Assembly (NCBI RefSeq): GCF_016722895.1
Contig: NZ_JAEQNA010000006.1
Location: forward strand, 1-64,000
Length of the DNA: 64,000 nt
Source: Ramlibacter aurantiacus
GTDB taxonomy: Bacteria > Pseudomonadota > Gammaproteobacteria > Burkholderiales > Burkholderiaceae_C
Reading direction: 5' to 3'
Shown here: piece after piece, positions 50,968 through 60,562 of the stretch
Layout: the number at the start of each line of letters is the position of its first letter
Position numbering within the stretch: the stretch's first letter is position 1
Translations under genes and position numbers: made by a program
The notes under the pieces: generated by a model
Databases searched by the model: none
The model's input: the letters and a program-made list of their open reading frames with translations, nothing else
Told to the model about the DNA's origin: nothing

Positions 50968-52808
50968 ACCGCATCGAAGCCGTCAACGATTTCGTCATCA
51001 AGTTCGCCAACGTCAACGGCTCCGGTTCGGCGTCGGCCAACGAGCTGTTCGCCAAGGCCATCCTGCGCATGGGCGTGCCCGTGAGCCCGCGCAACATCTT
51101 CCCCAGCAACATCCAGGGCCTGCCCACCTGGTACGAGGTGCGGGTGAGCGAGGCGGGCTGGCTGGGCCGCCGAGGCGGCGTGGACATGATGGTGGCGATG
51201 AATCCGCAGACCTGGGATGCCGACGTGGCCGAACTGTCGCCCGGCGGTTACCTGTTCTACGACAGCACGAGGCCCTTGCCGGCTTCGTCCTTCCGCGAGG
51301 ACGTGCAGGTGATCGGCATGCCGCTGACCGAGATCTGCAACGCGGTCTACAGCGACCCCCGGCAGCGCCAGTTGTTCAAGAACATCGTCTACGTGGGCGC
51401 GTTGTCGGTGCTGCTGGAAATCGACCCCGAGGTGATCGAGAAGCTCTTCGGCGAGCAGTACCGCGGCAAGGAGAAGCTGCTGGCGTCCAACGTGCGCGCC
51501 CTGCACCTGGGCCGCGACTTCGCGCGCGAGCACCTGTCATGGCCGCTGGGCATCCGCGTACGCCAGGCCGACGCGGTGGGCCAGCGCATCTTCGTCGATG
51601 GCAACAGCGCGGCCGCCCTGGGCTGCGTCTGGGGCGGCGCCACGGTGGCGGCCTGGTACCCGATCACGCCGTCGTCGTCGGTGGCCGAGGCTTTTGCCAG
51701 CTACTGCGCCGAGTACCGCACCGATCCGGCGACCGGCGAGAAAAGCTTCGCCATCGTGCAGGCCGAAGACGAGATCGCCTCGATCGGCATGGTGGTGGGC
51801 GCGGGCTGGAACGGTGCGCGGGCCTTTACCGCCACCTCGGGGCCGGGCGTCTCGCTCATGACCGAATTCATCGGCCTGGCCTACTTCGCCGAGATCCCGG
51901 TGACCATCATCGACGTGCAGCGCGGCGGGCCGTCCACCGGCATGCCCACGCGCACCCAGCAGGCCGACATCCTGGCCTGTGCCCATGCGTCGCATGGCGA
52001 CACCAAGCATGTGCTGCTGCTGCCGCAGGATCCGCAGGAATGCTTCGAGCACGCGGCCTGCGCGCTCGACCTGGCCGACCGGCTGCAGACGCCGGTGTTC
52101 GTGATGACCGACCTCGACATCGGCATGAACCAGCGCCTGTGCGAACCCTTCGAATGGCCCGCGGGGCGCGGCTACGACCGCGGCAAGGTCATGAGCGCGG
52201 CCGAGCTGGAGGCCGGCCGGGACTTCGGTCGCTACAAGGATGTGGACGGCGACGGCATTCCCTGGCGCACGCTGCCGGGCACGCACCCGACCAAGGGCAG
52301 CTACTTCACGCGGGGCACCACGCGCGACCCGTATGCGCGCTACTCGGAGCGCGGCCCGGACTACGTCTACAACGTCGAGAGGCTGCTCAAGAAGTTCAAG
52401 ACCGCGGCCACGCTGGTGCCGCAACCGGCGCTGCGGCCGGCGGCCGAGCCGACGCGCCGGGGCGTCATCTACTACGGCTCCACCAGTCCGGCCATGGACG
52501 AGGCGTTGCAGGTGCTGGCCGGGGAGGGCGTCTTCGTGGATGCGCTGCGTCTGCGGGCCTACCCGTTCCCCGACTCGGTGGCCGAATTCATCGCCGCGCA
52601 CGACCAGGTGTTCGTGGTCGAGCAGAACCGCGACGCACAGATGCGCTCGCTGCTGGTCGACGAGCTGGAAATCGACCCCAAGCGGCTGGTGAAGGTGCTG
52701 CATTTCGACGGCACGCCCATCACGGCCCGCTTCATCACCCGCGCCATCCTCCAGCACGCGGGCACGGCCGGTGCGCCGATGCCCGCCTCACAAGAATCCG
52801 CCGCATGA
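50964..52808 (+). CDS. korA: 2-oxoacid:acceptor oxidoreductase, alpha/gamma fused subunit
   Basis: A 614-residue subunit with an N-terminal gamma domain (NDFVIKFANVNGSGSASANE to about 190) and a C-terminal pyrimidine-binding alpha domain (AAWYPITPSSSVAEAFASYC, FTATSGPGVSLMTEFIGLAY, DVQRGGPSTGMPTRTQQADI). With KorB it oxidatively decarboxylates a 2-oxoacid (2-oxoglutarate is likeliest) to an acyl-CoA and reduces ferredoxin. Overlaps with both neighbours (ATGA) show tight translational coupling. Confidence 0.93.
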   Translation: MNRIEAVNDFVIKFANVNGSGSASANELFAKAILRMGVPVSPRNIFPSNIQGLPTWYEVRVSEAGWLGRRGGVDMMVAMNPQTWDADVAELSPGGYLFYDSTRPLPASSFREDVQVIGMPLTEICNAVYSDPRQRQLFKNIVYVGALSVLLEIDPEVIEKLFGEQYRGKEKLLASNVRALHLGRDFAREHLSWPLGIRVRQADAVGQRIFVDGNSAAALGCVWGGATVAAWYPITPSSSVAEAFASYCAEYRTDPATGEKSFAIVQAEDEIASIGMVVGAGWNGARAFTATSGPGVSLMTEFIGLAYFAEIPVTIIDVQRGGPSTGMPTRTQQADILACAHASHGDTKHVLLLPQDPQECFEHAACALDLADRLQTPVFVMTDLDIGMNQRLCEPFEWPAGRGYDRGKVMSAAELEAGRDFGRYKDVDGDGIPWRTLPGTHPTKGSYFTRGTTRDPYARYSERGPDYVYNVERLLKKFKTAATLVPQPALRPAAEPTRRGVIYYGSTSPAMDEALQVLAGEGVFVDALRLRAYPFPDSVAEFIAAHDQVFVVEQNRDAQMRSLLVDELEIDPKRLVKVLHFDGTPITARFITRAILQHAGTAGAPMPASQESAA

Positions 52809-53860
52809 CCTGGATCGCCAAACCCGAGCTGCACCATCCGGCGCTGAAGAAGAACCGCGTCGGCTACACCCGGCGCGATTACGAAGGCAAGGTGTCCACG
52901 CTGTGCGCCGGTTGCGGGCACGACTCGATCTCGGCCGCCATCATCCAGGCCTGCTGGGAGCTGGACATCGAGCCGCATCGCGTGGCCAAGCTCTCCGGCA
53001 TCGGCTGCAGCTCCAAGACGCCGGACTATTTCCTGGGGGCGTCACACGGCTTCAACACGGTGCACGGCCGCATGCCCAGCGTGCTGACCGGCGCCAGCCT
53101 GGCCAACCGTGAGCTGCTGTACCTGGGTGTGTCGGGCGATGGCGACTCGGCGTCCATCGGCCTCGGCCAGTTCGCCCACGCCATGCGGCGAGGCGTGCGC
53201 ATGGCCTACATCGTGGAGAACAACGGCGTCTACGGGCTGACCAAGGGCCAGTTCTCGGCCACGGCGGACCAGGGCTCGCGCAGCAAGAAGGGCGCCATCA
53301 ACCGCGACAGCCCGGTCGACCTGGTGGGCATGGCCCTGCAGCTGGGCGCGACCTATGTGGCGCGTGGCTTCTCCGGCGACAAGGAGCAGCTGGTGCCCTT
53401 GATCAAGGGCGCGCTCGAACATGGCGGCGCCGCGTTCGTGGACGTGATCAGCCCCTGCGTCGCCTTCAACAACCACGCCGGCAGCACCAAGAGCTACGAC
53501 TATGTGCGCGAGCACAACGAGGCGGTGAGCCGCATCGACTTCATCACGCCCCGTGACGAGATCCGCGCCACGGCCGAGCCGGGCAGGGTGGTCGAAGTGC
53601 CCCTGCACGACGGCACGCTGCTGCGCCTGCGCAGCCTGCACCCGGACTACGATCCGACAGATCGGCGCGCGGCTTTGCACCACATGCAGGAGCATGAGGC
53701 GAAGGGCGAGGTCGTGACCGGGCTGCTGTTCGTCGATCCGCAACCCGTCGACCTTCACAGTTCGCTGGGCACCTGCGCCCGGCCGTTGAACACCCTGGAT
53801 GCACCGCAGCTGTGCCCGGGCCCGCAGGCGCTGGGCGAGCTGAATGCCCGACTACGTTAG
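52805..53860 (+). CDS. korB: 2-oxoacid:acceptor oxidoreductase, beta (TPP) subunit
   Basis: A 351-residue thiamine-diphosphate subunit. Cluster ligands appear as TLCAGCGHDSISAAI and SGIGCSSKTPDYFLG. The TPP/Mg motif is VSGDGDSASIGLGQFAHAMR with NNGVYGLTKGQFSAT. The C-terminal LSU-type segment (about 280-350) follows. It completes the FAD subunit-KorA-KorB operon. Downstream are dispersed repeats and the isc promoter. Confidence 0.94.
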   Translation: MTWIAKPELHHPALKKNRVGYTRRDYEGKVSTLCAGCGHDSISAAIIQACWELDIEPHRVAKLSGIGCSSKTPDYFLGASHGFNTVHGRMPSVLTGASLANRELLYLGVSGDGDSASIGLGQFAHAMRRGVRMAYIVENNGVYGLTKGQFSATADQGSRSKKGAINRDSPVDLVGMALQLGATYVARGFSGDKEQLVPLIKGALEHGGAAFVDVISPCVAFNNHAGSTKSYDYVREHNEAVSRIDFITPRDEIRATAEPGRVVEVPLHDGTLLRLRSLHPDYDPTDRRAALHHMQEHEAKGEVVTGLLFVDPQPVDLHSSLGTCARPLNTLDAPQLCPGPQALGELNARLR

Positions 53861-53865
53861 CCCTC

Positions 53866-53921
53866 CGTTCGTCCTGAGCCTGTCGACGGGTTCGCAAGGC
53901 GTGCTTCGACAGGCGCTCAGC
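53866..53921. repeat. Short dispersed repeat, inverted pair
   Basis: CGTTCGTCCTGAGCCTGTCGACGG at 53866 faces GCTTCGACAGGCGCTCAGC at 53903. The pair can form a hairpin just after the korB stop (53860) and may act in place of a terminator. The rest of the gap up to 54036 shows nothing further. Confidence 0.75.
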
Positions 53922-54036
53922 TCGGACGCGGCGTCGTCTCTCGACACGAGATAGACCCGAAATCCTTACCGGATTCACGGGAACCATCGACCTCCTTCCG
54001 CGATCTATTACCCGACTAGGCCGTTTGGGCTTTCCG

Positions 54037-54060
54037 TTATACTTGACGGAAATTGTCAAC
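54037..54060 (+). promoter_or_regulatory. IscR-type operator/promoter of the isc operon
   Basis: ATACTTGACGGAAATTGTCAAC contains the inverted repeat TTGAC-N7-GTCAA within an AT-rich stretch 141 bp upstream of iscR. It resembles the type 1 IscR site found at isc promoters, where [2Fe-2S]-IscR represses its own operon. Confidence 0.72.
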
Positions 54061-54200
54061 AAACACGGCTGACGTCTGCTCTCCGTTTGAGCGCGTTGCC
54101 CTGGCGCGACTCGGTCGCCCATGTGAATGAAACGGGGACGGGCCTCAACGGCGTTGCCGCTGGGGTGAACAGTAGGTTTGCCAAGCAGAAGGAGCTTGCG

Positions 54201-54737
54201 ATGCGTCTCACCACCAAAGGCCGCTTTGCGGTCACCGCGATGATCGATCTGGCCCTGCGCCAGAACAACGGCCCCGTCACGCTGGCGGCGATCAGCCAGC
54301 GCCAGCAGATCTCGCTGTCCTATCTCGAGCAGCTGTTCGGCAAGCTGCGGCGGCATGAGCTGGTCGAGTCGACCCGCGGGCCGGGCGGCGGCTACACGCT
54401 GGGTCGCAAGGCCTCCGAAATCACCGTGGCCGACATCATCGTCTCCGTCGACGAGCCGCTGGACGCCACCCAGTGCGGCGGCAAGGAAAACTGCACCGGA
54501 GACGGCGGGCGCTGCATGACGCACGAGCTCTGGACGCAGCTGAACCAGCGCATGGTCGAGTTCCTCGATTCGGTCACGCTGCAGAAGCTGGTCGATGACC
54601 AGCTCGCCAAGGGCGTGCAGATCGAAGACAAGCCCGCGGTCAAGCGGGCCATCTCCAGCCAGCCGGTGGTCAAGCCGATCCGCGTGAACGCGCCGAACTC
54701 GGTCTTCGCCCTCGGCAGCTCGATGAGCAAGAGCTGA
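54201..54737 (+). CDS. iscR: Fe-S cluster regulator IscR
   Basis: A 178-residue Rrf2-family repressor that reports [2Fe-2S] supply. The winged helix is [20 protein letters not shown] and [20 protein letters not shown]. Cluster ligands are three Cys in [16 protein letters not shown], followed by the His of MTHELW. The ATG at 54201 has AAGGAG nearby; upstream codons are leader. iscS follows 52 bp later. Confidence 0.97.
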   Translation: MRLTTKGRFAVTAMIDLALRQNNGPVTLAAISQRQQISLSYLEQLFGKLRRHELVESTRGPGGGYTLGRKASEITVADIIVSVDEPLDATQCGGKENCTGDGGRCMTHELWTQLNQRMVEFLDSVTLQKLVDDQLAKGVQIEDKPAVKRAISSQPVVKPIRVNAPNSVFALGSSMSKS

Positions 54738-54789
54738 TCCCAACCCCTGCATAGCAAGGCAAGCCACAGAGTTAGACGAACAGCCAGCC

Positions 54790-56010
54790 ATGGATACGAC
54801 TCCTCATTTCCCGATCTACATGGACTACGGCGCCACCACGCCGGTGGACCCGCGCGTGGTGGACGCCATGATTCCCTGGTTGCGCGAGCACTTCGGCAAC
54901 CCGGCGTCTCGCAGCCACGCCTGGGGCTGGGAAGCGGAAGAGGCGGTTGAAAAGGCTCGCCAGCAGGTGGCCGACCTGATCGGCGCCGACCCGCGCGAGA
55001 TCGTCTGGACATCCGGCGCCACCGAGTCGAACAACCTGGCGCTCAAGGGCGCGGCCCACTTCTACAAGACGCGGGGCAAGCACCTGGTCACCGTCAAGAC
55101 CGAGCACAAGGCCGTGCTGGACACCATGCGTGAGCTGGAGCGCCAGGGTTTCGAGGTGACCTACCTCGAGGTGCAGGAAGACGGCATGCTCGACCTGGAT
55201 GCGTTCAAGGCAGCCCTGCGCCCCGACACCATCGTGGCCAGCGTCATGTTCGTGAACAACGAGATCGGCGTCATCCAGGACATCGCCACCATCGGTGCCA
55301 TCTGCCGCGAGAAGGGCGTCATCTTCCACGTGGACGCGGCCCAGGCCACGGGCAAGGTCGAGATCGACCTCAAGAGCCTGCCGGTCGACTTGATGAGCCT
55401 GGCCTCCCACAAGACCTATGGTCCGAAGGGGATCGGCGCGCTCTACGTGCGTCGCAAGCCGCGCGTGCGGCTCGAGGCGCAGATGCACGGCGGCGGTCAT
55501 GAGCGCGGCATGCGCTCGGGCACCTTGCCCACGCACCAGATCGTGGGCATGGGCGAAGCCTTCCGCATCGCCAGGGAAGAAATGGCGCAAGACGCGGCCA
55601 AGGCCCGGGCGCTCTTCAAGCGGTTGCTGGACGGCCTGTCGGACATCGAGCAGGTCTTCGTCAACGGCCACCTCGAGCACCGTGTGCCGCACAACCTGAA
55701 CATCAGCTTCAACTTCGTCGAAGGCGAGTCGCTGATCATGGGCATCAAGGGCCTGGCGGTGTCGTCGGGCTCGGCCTGCACCTCTGCCTCGCTCGAACCC
55801 AGCTACGTGCTGCGCGCCCTGGGCCGCAGCGACGAACTGGCGCACAGCAGCCTGCGGATCACCATCGGCCGCTTCACGACCGAAGAAGAGATCGACTACG
55901 CCGTCGAGACCATCCGCAAGAACGTCCACAAGCTGCGCGAACTCAGCCCCCTGTGGGAGATGTACCAGGACGGCATCGACCTCAACACGATCCAGTGGGC
56001 TGCGCACTGA
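54790..56010 (+). CDS. iscS: Cysteine desulfurase IscS
   Basis: PLP enzyme of 406 residues that takes sulfur from cysteine for Fe-S clusters and tRNA thiolation. It has [19 protein letters not shown] at the N-terminus and the PLP Lys in [18 protein letters not shown]. The active-site Cys loop is [20 protein letters not shown]. The length and the C-terminal IscU-binding end ([13 protein letters not shown]) are normal. Confidence 0.98.
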   Translation: MDTTPHFPIYMDYGATTPVDPRVVDAMIPWLREHFGNPASRSHAWGWEAEEAVEKARQQVADLIGADPREIVWTSGATESNNLALKGAAHFYKTRGKHLVTVKTEHKAVLDTMRELERQGFEVTYLEVQEDGMLDLDAFKAALRPDTIVASVMFVNNEIGVIQDIATIGAICREKGVIFHVDAAQATGKVEIDLKSLPVDLMSLASHKTYGPKGIGALYVRRKPRVRLEAQMHGGGHERGMRSGTLPTHQIVGMGEAFRIAREEMAQDAAKARALFKRLLDGLSDIEQVFVNGHLEHRVPHNLNISFNFVEGESLIMGIKGLAVSSGSACTSASLEPSYVLRALGRSDELAHSSLRITIGRFTTEEEIDYAVETIRKNVHKLRELSPLWEMYQDGIDLNTIQWAAH

Positions 56011-56032
56011 CTCATTTCAGGAGGAACTGAAC

Positions 56033-56419
56033 ATGGCTTATTCCGAAAAGGTCGTCGACCACTACGAAAACCCCCGCAACGTCGGCTCCTTCGACAAGGG
56101 CGACGAGAGCGTCGGCACCGGCATGGTGGGTGCGCCCGCCTGCGGCGACGTGATGAAGCTGCAGATCAAGGTCAACCCGTCCACCGGCGTGATCGAAGAC
56201 GCACGCTTCAAGACCTACGGCTGCGGCTCGGCCATCGCGTCGAGCTCGCTGGTCACCGAGTGGGTCAAGGGCAAGACGCTGGACCAGGCGGCTTCGCTGA
56301 AGAACAGCCAGATCGCCGAAGAACTGGCGCTGCCGCCGGTCAAGATCCACTGCTCCATCCTCGCCGAAGACGCCATCAAGGCCGCCGTCGAGGACTACAA
56401 GAAAAAGCATTCGCACTGA
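56033..56419 (+). CDS. iscU: Fe-S scaffold protein IscU
   Basis: The scaffold on which clusters are built, 128 residues. The three Cys ligands are seen in [35 protein letters not shown] and [12 protein letters not shown], with LPPVK ahead of the last as the HscA recognition motif. AGGAGG precedes the ATG, 22 bp after iscS. Confidence 0.98.
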   Translation: MAYSEKVVDHYENPRNVGSFDKGDESVGTGMVGAPACGDVMKLQIKVNPSTGVIEDARFKTYGCGSAIASSSLVTEWVKGKTLDQAASLKNSQIAEELALPPVKIHCSILAEDAIKAAVEDYKKKHSH

Positions 56420-56427
56420 AACCAGAC

Positions 56428-56751
56428 ATGGCTGTCACGCTTTCCGAAGCCGCCGCCCGCCACGTCAACCGCTATCTCACCAAGCGCGGTAAAGGCGTAG
56501 GCGTGCGGCTGGGCGTCAAGACCACCGGTTGTTCGGGCCTGGCCTACAAGCTCGAGTACGTGGACGAGATCGCGCCCGAAGACGTGGTGTTCGAGAACCA
56601 CGGGGTCAAGCTGCTCATCGATCCCAAGAGCCTGGCATACATCGACGGCACCGAACTCGATTTCGTGCGCGAAGGCTTGAACGAGGGCTTCCGCTTCAAC
56701 AACCCGAACGAGCGTGACCGCTGCGGCTGCGGCGAATCCTTCCGCGTGTGA
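56428..56751 (+). CDS. iscA: A-type Fe-S carrier IscA
   Basis: A 107-residue A-type carrier. The three conserved Cys are in [17 protein letters not shown] and [11 protein letters not shown]. It lies 8 bp after iscU, and its stop overlaps the hscB GTG start. Confidence 0.97.
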   Translation: MAVTLSEAAARHVNRYLTKRGKGVGVRLGVKTTGCSGLAYKLEYVDEIAPEDVVFENHGVKLLIDPKSLAYIDGTELDFVREGLNEGFRFNNPNERDRCGCGESFRV

Positions 56752-57266
56752 ATCTCAGCGACAGCGACTTCGTCCTCTTCGGGCTGCCCGAGCGTTTCCA
56801 GCAGGACCGCGCCGCCATCGATGCGCGCTGGAAAGAACTGCAGCGCGAGGCCCATCCCGATCGCTTCGCGGCGCAGGGCGCCGCTGCCCAGCGCGTCGCC
56901 ATGCAATGGTCGGTGCGCATCAACGAAGCCTACCAACGCCTGAAGGACCCGCTGCGCCGCGCCGCCTATCTGTGCGAGCTGCGCGGTGCGCCCATCAACG
57001 CAGAGAGCAACACCGCCATGCCGCCGCAGTTCCTGCTGCAGCAGCTCGAGTGGCGCGAGTCACTCGACGAAGCCCGTAGCGAGGAAGACCTCGACAGCCT
57101 GGCGCAGGAGTTGAACCGTGCGCGTGCCGACGTGTTGCGCGACATCGAGGCCTGCCTCGACGAACGCGGCGATGCCGCCGAGGCGGCCAACCAGGTGCGG
57201 GCCCTGATGTTCATCGAGCGCTTTGCCCATGACGTCGAAGCGCGCTTCGACCAGCTGGGACAATAG
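56748..57266 (+). CDS. hscB: Co-chaperone HscB
   Basis: J-domain co-chaperone of 172 residues that brings IscU to HscA. The J domain has the HPD motif in [14 protein letters not shown]. The C-terminal IscU-binding helices follow ([20 protein letters not shown]). Translation starts at GTG 56748 (GTGA overlap with iscA). Confidence 0.96.
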   Translation: MNLSDSDFVLFGLPERFQQDRAAIDARWKELQREAHPDRFAAQGAAAQRVAMQWSVRINEAYQRLKDPLRRAAYLCELRGAPINAESNTAMPPQFLLQQLEWRESLDEARSEEDLDSLAQELNRARADVLRDIEACLDERGDAAEAANQVRALMFIERFAHDVEARFDQLGQ

Positions 57267-57270
57267 CCCG

Positions 57271-59130
57271 ATGGCTCTCCTGCAGATTTCCGAACCGGGT
57301 CAGGCGCTCGACCCCCACCAGCGGCGCGTGGCCGTGGGCATCGACCTCGGCACCACCCATTCGCTGGTCGCGGCCGTGCGCCACGGCGTGGCCGAGTGTT
57401 TGCCCGACGCACAGGGACGCGTGATCCTGCCGTCGGTCGTGCGCTACCTCGAAGCCGGCGGCCGCCAGATCGGCCACGAGGCCCTGGTCGGCCGCGCCCA
57501 CGACGCGCAGCACACCATCGCCTCGGTCAAGCGCTTCATGGGCCGCGGCCTGGCCGACATCGCCGACCACGACAAGCTGCCGTACCTCTTCGTCGACCAG
57601 CCCGGCATGGTGGCCCTGCAAACGCGCGCCGGCATCAAGAGCCCGGTGGAAGTGAGCGCCGAGATCCTGGCCACCCTGCGCCAGCGGGCGGAAGACACCT
57701 TCGACGACGACCTGTACGGCGCCGTCATCACCGTGCCCGCGTACTTCGACGACGCGCAGCGCCAGGCCACCAAAGACGCCGCGCAACTGGCCGGCATCCA
57801 CGTGCTGCGTCTCATCAACGAACCCACGGCAGCCGCCATCGCCTACGGCCTGGACAACGCCAGCGAAGGCGTCTACGCGGTCTACGACCTGGGCGGCGGC
57901 ACCTTCGACATCTCCATCCTGCGGCTCTCGCGTGGCGTGTTCGAGGTCATCGCCACCGGCGGCGACTCGGCCCTGGGCGGCGACGACTACGACCGCGCGC
58001 TCGCCGAGGTGATGCTGGCCGATGCCAGGGTGCAGCCCCGCACTCCCGGCGACAAGGCCGCCATCCACATCGCCGCCCGCGCAGCCAAGGAGGCGCTGAC
58101 CGATGCCGACCAGGCCACCGTGCACGCCACGCTCGACGGCCGCGAGATCGCGTTCACCGTCACCCGCGCGCAGTTCGAAGCCGCCACGCAGGACCTCACC
58201 GCCCGCACCATGACCGCCGTGCGCAAGGTCTTGCGCGACGCCAAACTTTCGCGCGACGAGGTGCAGGGCGTGGTGATGGTGGGCGGCTCCACCCGCATGC
58301 CGCAGGTGCGCCGCGTGGTCGGTGAGTTCTTCGGGCGTGAACCGCTCATCAACCTCAACCCCGACGAAGTGGTGGCCCTGGGCGCGGCGATCCAGGCCAA
58401 CCAGCTGGCCGGCAACGACGCCGCCGGGGACCTGCTGCTGCTCGACGTGATCCCGCTGTCGCTGGGCATCGAGACCATGGGCGGCCTGGTCGAGCGCATC
58501 GTCCATCGCAACGAGACCATTCCCACCGCCAAGGCGCAGGACTTCACCACCTACAAGGACGGCCAGACCGCCATGGCGCTGCACGTGGTGCAAGGCGAGC
58601 GCGACCTGGTGCAGGACTGCCGCAGCCTGGCCCGCTTCGAGCTGCGCGGCATCCCGCCCATGGCCGCCGGCGCCGCGCGCATCCGCGTCACCTTCACGGT
58701 GGACGCCGACGGCCTGCTCAGCGTCACCGCACGCGAACAAGGCAGCGGCGTCGAGTCGCACATCGACGTCAAGCCCTCGTACGGCCTGAGCGACGACCAG
58801 GTGGCTCGCATGCTGCAAGAAAGCTATGCCACCGCCGAACAGGACATCCGCGCCCGCGCCCTCACCGAAGCGCGCGTGGACGCCGACCGCCTGATCATGG
58901 CCACCCGCAGTGCGCTGCAAGTGGACGGCGACCTGATCGACGCCGCCGAGCGCGCCGACATCGAAGAGGCCCTGGCCACGCTGGCCCGCGTGGCCGCCGA
59001 CAGCAACGAGGCCGCCGCCATCGAGGCCGCTACCCAGGCGCTGGCCAAGGCCACCGAAAACTTCGCTGCCCAACGCATGAACCACGGCATCCAGCAGGCA
59101 CTGGCCGGCCGCAACGTGGAGAGCCTTTGA
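57271..59130 (+). CDS. hscA: Fe-S assembly chaperone HscA
   Basis: Hsp70-type chaperone of 619 residues that drives cluster transfer from IscU. The ATPase domain has [31 protein letters not shown] and [16 protein letters not shown]. The substrate domain has [19 protein letters not shown]. The ATG at 57271 comes 4 bp after the hscB stop. The stop shares a base with the fdx ATG. Confidence 0.97.
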   Translation: MALLQISEPGQALDPHQRRVAVGIDLGTTHSLVAAVRHGVAECLPDAQGRVILPSVVRYLEAGGRQIGHEALVGRAHDAQHTIASVKRFMGRGLADIADHDKLPYLFVDQPGMVALQTRAGIKSPVEVSAEILATLRQRAEDTFDDDLYGAVITVPAYFDDAQRQATKDAAQLAGIHVLRLINEPTAAAIAYGLDNASEGVYAVYDLGGGTFDISILRLSRGVFEVIATGGDSALGGDDYDRALAEVMLADARVQPRTPGDKAAIHIAARAAKEALTDADQATVHATLDGREIAFTVTRAQFEAATQDLTARTMTAVRKVLRDAKLSRDEVQGVVMVGGSTRMPQVRRVVGEFFGREPLINLNPDEVVALGAAIQANQLAGNDAAGDLLLLDVIPLSLGIETMGGLVERIVHRNETIPTAKAQDFTTYKDGQTAMALHVVQGERDLVQDCRSLARFELRGIPPMAAGAARIRVTFTVDADGLLSVTAREQGSGVESHIDVKPSYGLSDDQVARMLQESYATAEQDIRARALTEARVDADRLIMATRSALQVDGDLIDAAERADIEEALATLARVAADSNEAAAIEAATQALAKATENFAAQRMNHGIQQALAGRNVESL

Positions 59131-59468
59131 TGCCGGTCATCAAGATCCTGCCGCACCCCGAGTACTGCCCCCAAGGCGCGCAAATCGAAGCGTCCACCGG
59201 CACCAGCGTCTGCGAGGCGCTGCTAGAGAACCACATCCAGATCGAGCACGCCTGCGACATGAGCTGCGCCTGCACCACCTGCCACGTCATCGTCCGCGAA
59301 GGTTTCAACTCCTTGAACGAGATGGACGAGAGCGAGGAAGACCTGCTCGACCGCGCCTGGGGCCTGGAGCCCAACTCGCGCCTGTCGTGCCAGGCCATCG
59401 TGGCGCAGAAAGACCTGGTGGTGGAAATCCCCAAGTACTCGATTAATCACGCCAAGGAAAAACACTAG
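59130..59468 (+). CDS. fdx: ISC-type [2Fe-2S] ferredoxin
   Basis: A 112-residue adrenodoxin-like ferredoxin that supplies electrons for cluster assembly. The four Cys ligands are in HACDMSCACTTCHVIV and RLSCQAIVAQ. It is the last isc gene here: iscX, which follows fdx in enterobacteria, is not present before dnaQ. Confidence 0.97.
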   Translation: MPVIKILPHPEYCPQGAQIEASTGTSVCEALLENHIQIEHACDMSCACTTCHVIVREGFNSLNEMDESEEDLLDRAWGLEPNSRLSCQAIVAQKDLVVEIPKYSINHAKEKH

Positions 59469-59525
59469 CGATCGAGGCTTGCGCGTGGGGCAGGGCAGGG
59501 GAGGCCTGGCTCTACAATTTGCCCC

Positions 59526-60251
59526 ATGCGCCAGATCGTCCTCGACACCGAGACCACGGGTCTCTCCGCCGAAACCGGCGACCGCATCATCGAAATTGGT
59601 TGTGTCGAACTGCTGAGCCGCAAGCTCACCGGCAACAACAAGCACTTCTACCTGAACCCAGGGCGCGACAGCCACGAAGACGCGCTCAAGGTCCACGGCA
59701 TCAGCAACGAGTTTCTGCGCGACAAGCCCAAGTTCGCGCAGGTGGCCGACGAACTGCTGGACTACCTGCAGGGCGCCGAGATCATCATCCACAACGCCGC
59801 CTTCGACATCGGCTTCCTGAACAAGGAACTGGAGCTCATTGGCCGCCCGCCGTTTCGCACCTACGTGGGCAGCGTCACCGACACCTTGGTCATGGCCAAG
59901 GAGATGTACCCCGGCAAGCGCAACAGCCTCGACGCGCTGTGTGATCGCCTCGGCGTCGACAACTCCGGCCGCACCCTCCACGGCGCCTTGCTCGATGCGG
60001 AGTTGCTGGCCGATGTCTACATCAACCTCACCCGCGGCCAGGACGCGCTGCTGATCGAGGTGACCACCGAAACCGCGCACGGCATCAACGTGCAGGTCGA
60101 CCTCACGCGCTTCACGCTGCCCGTGCTGCTGGCCAGCGAGCAGGAATCCGAAGCGCATGAAGACGTGCTGAAACAGCTCGATAAAGCCAGCGGCGGAAAA
60201 ACGCTTTGGCGGCTCATCAACAGCCAGGAAGCATCTCAACCCGTGGCATAA
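59526..60251 (+). CDS. dnaQ: DNA polymerase III epsilon subunit (proofreading exonuclease)
   Basis: A 241-residue 3'-5' exonuclease. ExoI is VLDTETTGLSAETGDRIIEI, ExoII is IIIHNAAFDIGFLNKEL, and ExoIII-epsilon has the TLHGALLDAELLADVYINL segment with the catalytic His-Asp. The C-terminal tail for alpha-subunit binding is present. tRNA-Val lies 27 bp downstream. Confidence 0.96.
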   Translation: MRQIVLDTETTGLSAETGDRIIEIGCVELLSRKLTGNNKHFYLNPGRDSHEDALKVHGISNEFLRDKPKFAQVADELLDYLQGAEIIIHNAAFDIGFLNKELELIGRPPFRTYVGSVTDTLVMAKEMYPGKRNSLDALCDRLGVDNSGRTLHGALLDAELLADVYINLTRGQDALLIEVTTETAHGINVQVDLTRFTLPVLLASEQESEAHEDVLKQLDKASGGKTLWRLINSQEASQPVA

Positions 60252-60278
60252 TCGCGGGCTTCGGCGACACGCCGGAAC

Positions 60279-60353
60279 GGGTGATTAGCTCAGCGGTAGA
60301 GCACTGCCTTCACACGGCAGGGGTCGCAGGTTCAAACCCTGCATCACCCACCA
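60279..60353 (+). tRNA. tRNA-Val (anticodon CAC)
   Basis: A complete cloverleaf of 75 nt including an encoded CCA end. The acceptor stem is GGGTGAT/ATCACCC. The anticodon arm is CTGCC-TTCACAC-GGCAG, giving anticodon CAC. The T arm is GCAGG-TTCAAAC-CCTGC. It decodes GUG. Confidence 0.96.
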
Positions 60354-60360
60354 ATTCTTC

Positions 60361-60390
60361 AAGGGCCCAGCGGTGACGCTGGGCCCTTTT
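60361..60390 (+). terminator. Intrinsic terminator after tRNA-Val
   Basis: AAGGGCCCAGCG-GTGA-CGCTGGGCCCTT forms a 12-bp stem with a GTGA loop and ends in TTTT. It begins 8 bp after the tRNA CCA. Confidence 0.93.
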
Positions 60391-60562
60391 CTGTTGGCGC
60401 ATGCGCATTCAAGGGCAGCAGTGACCTCGAGGCTCATCCCATGAGTCTCCTCGGCCCCGCGCGCCGCTCTGAAATCCCGAACAAAGGAACAGCCTCGCAG
60501 GCTCATGACGTGAGTCTGCGGCTTGCAAGCATCGTGACTCCCGACACCCAGGAGCCGACAAG

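Noticed and set aside
60285..60506. Minus-strand frame over tRNA-Val
   Set aside because: It overlaps the tRNA and its terminator and has no homology signals.
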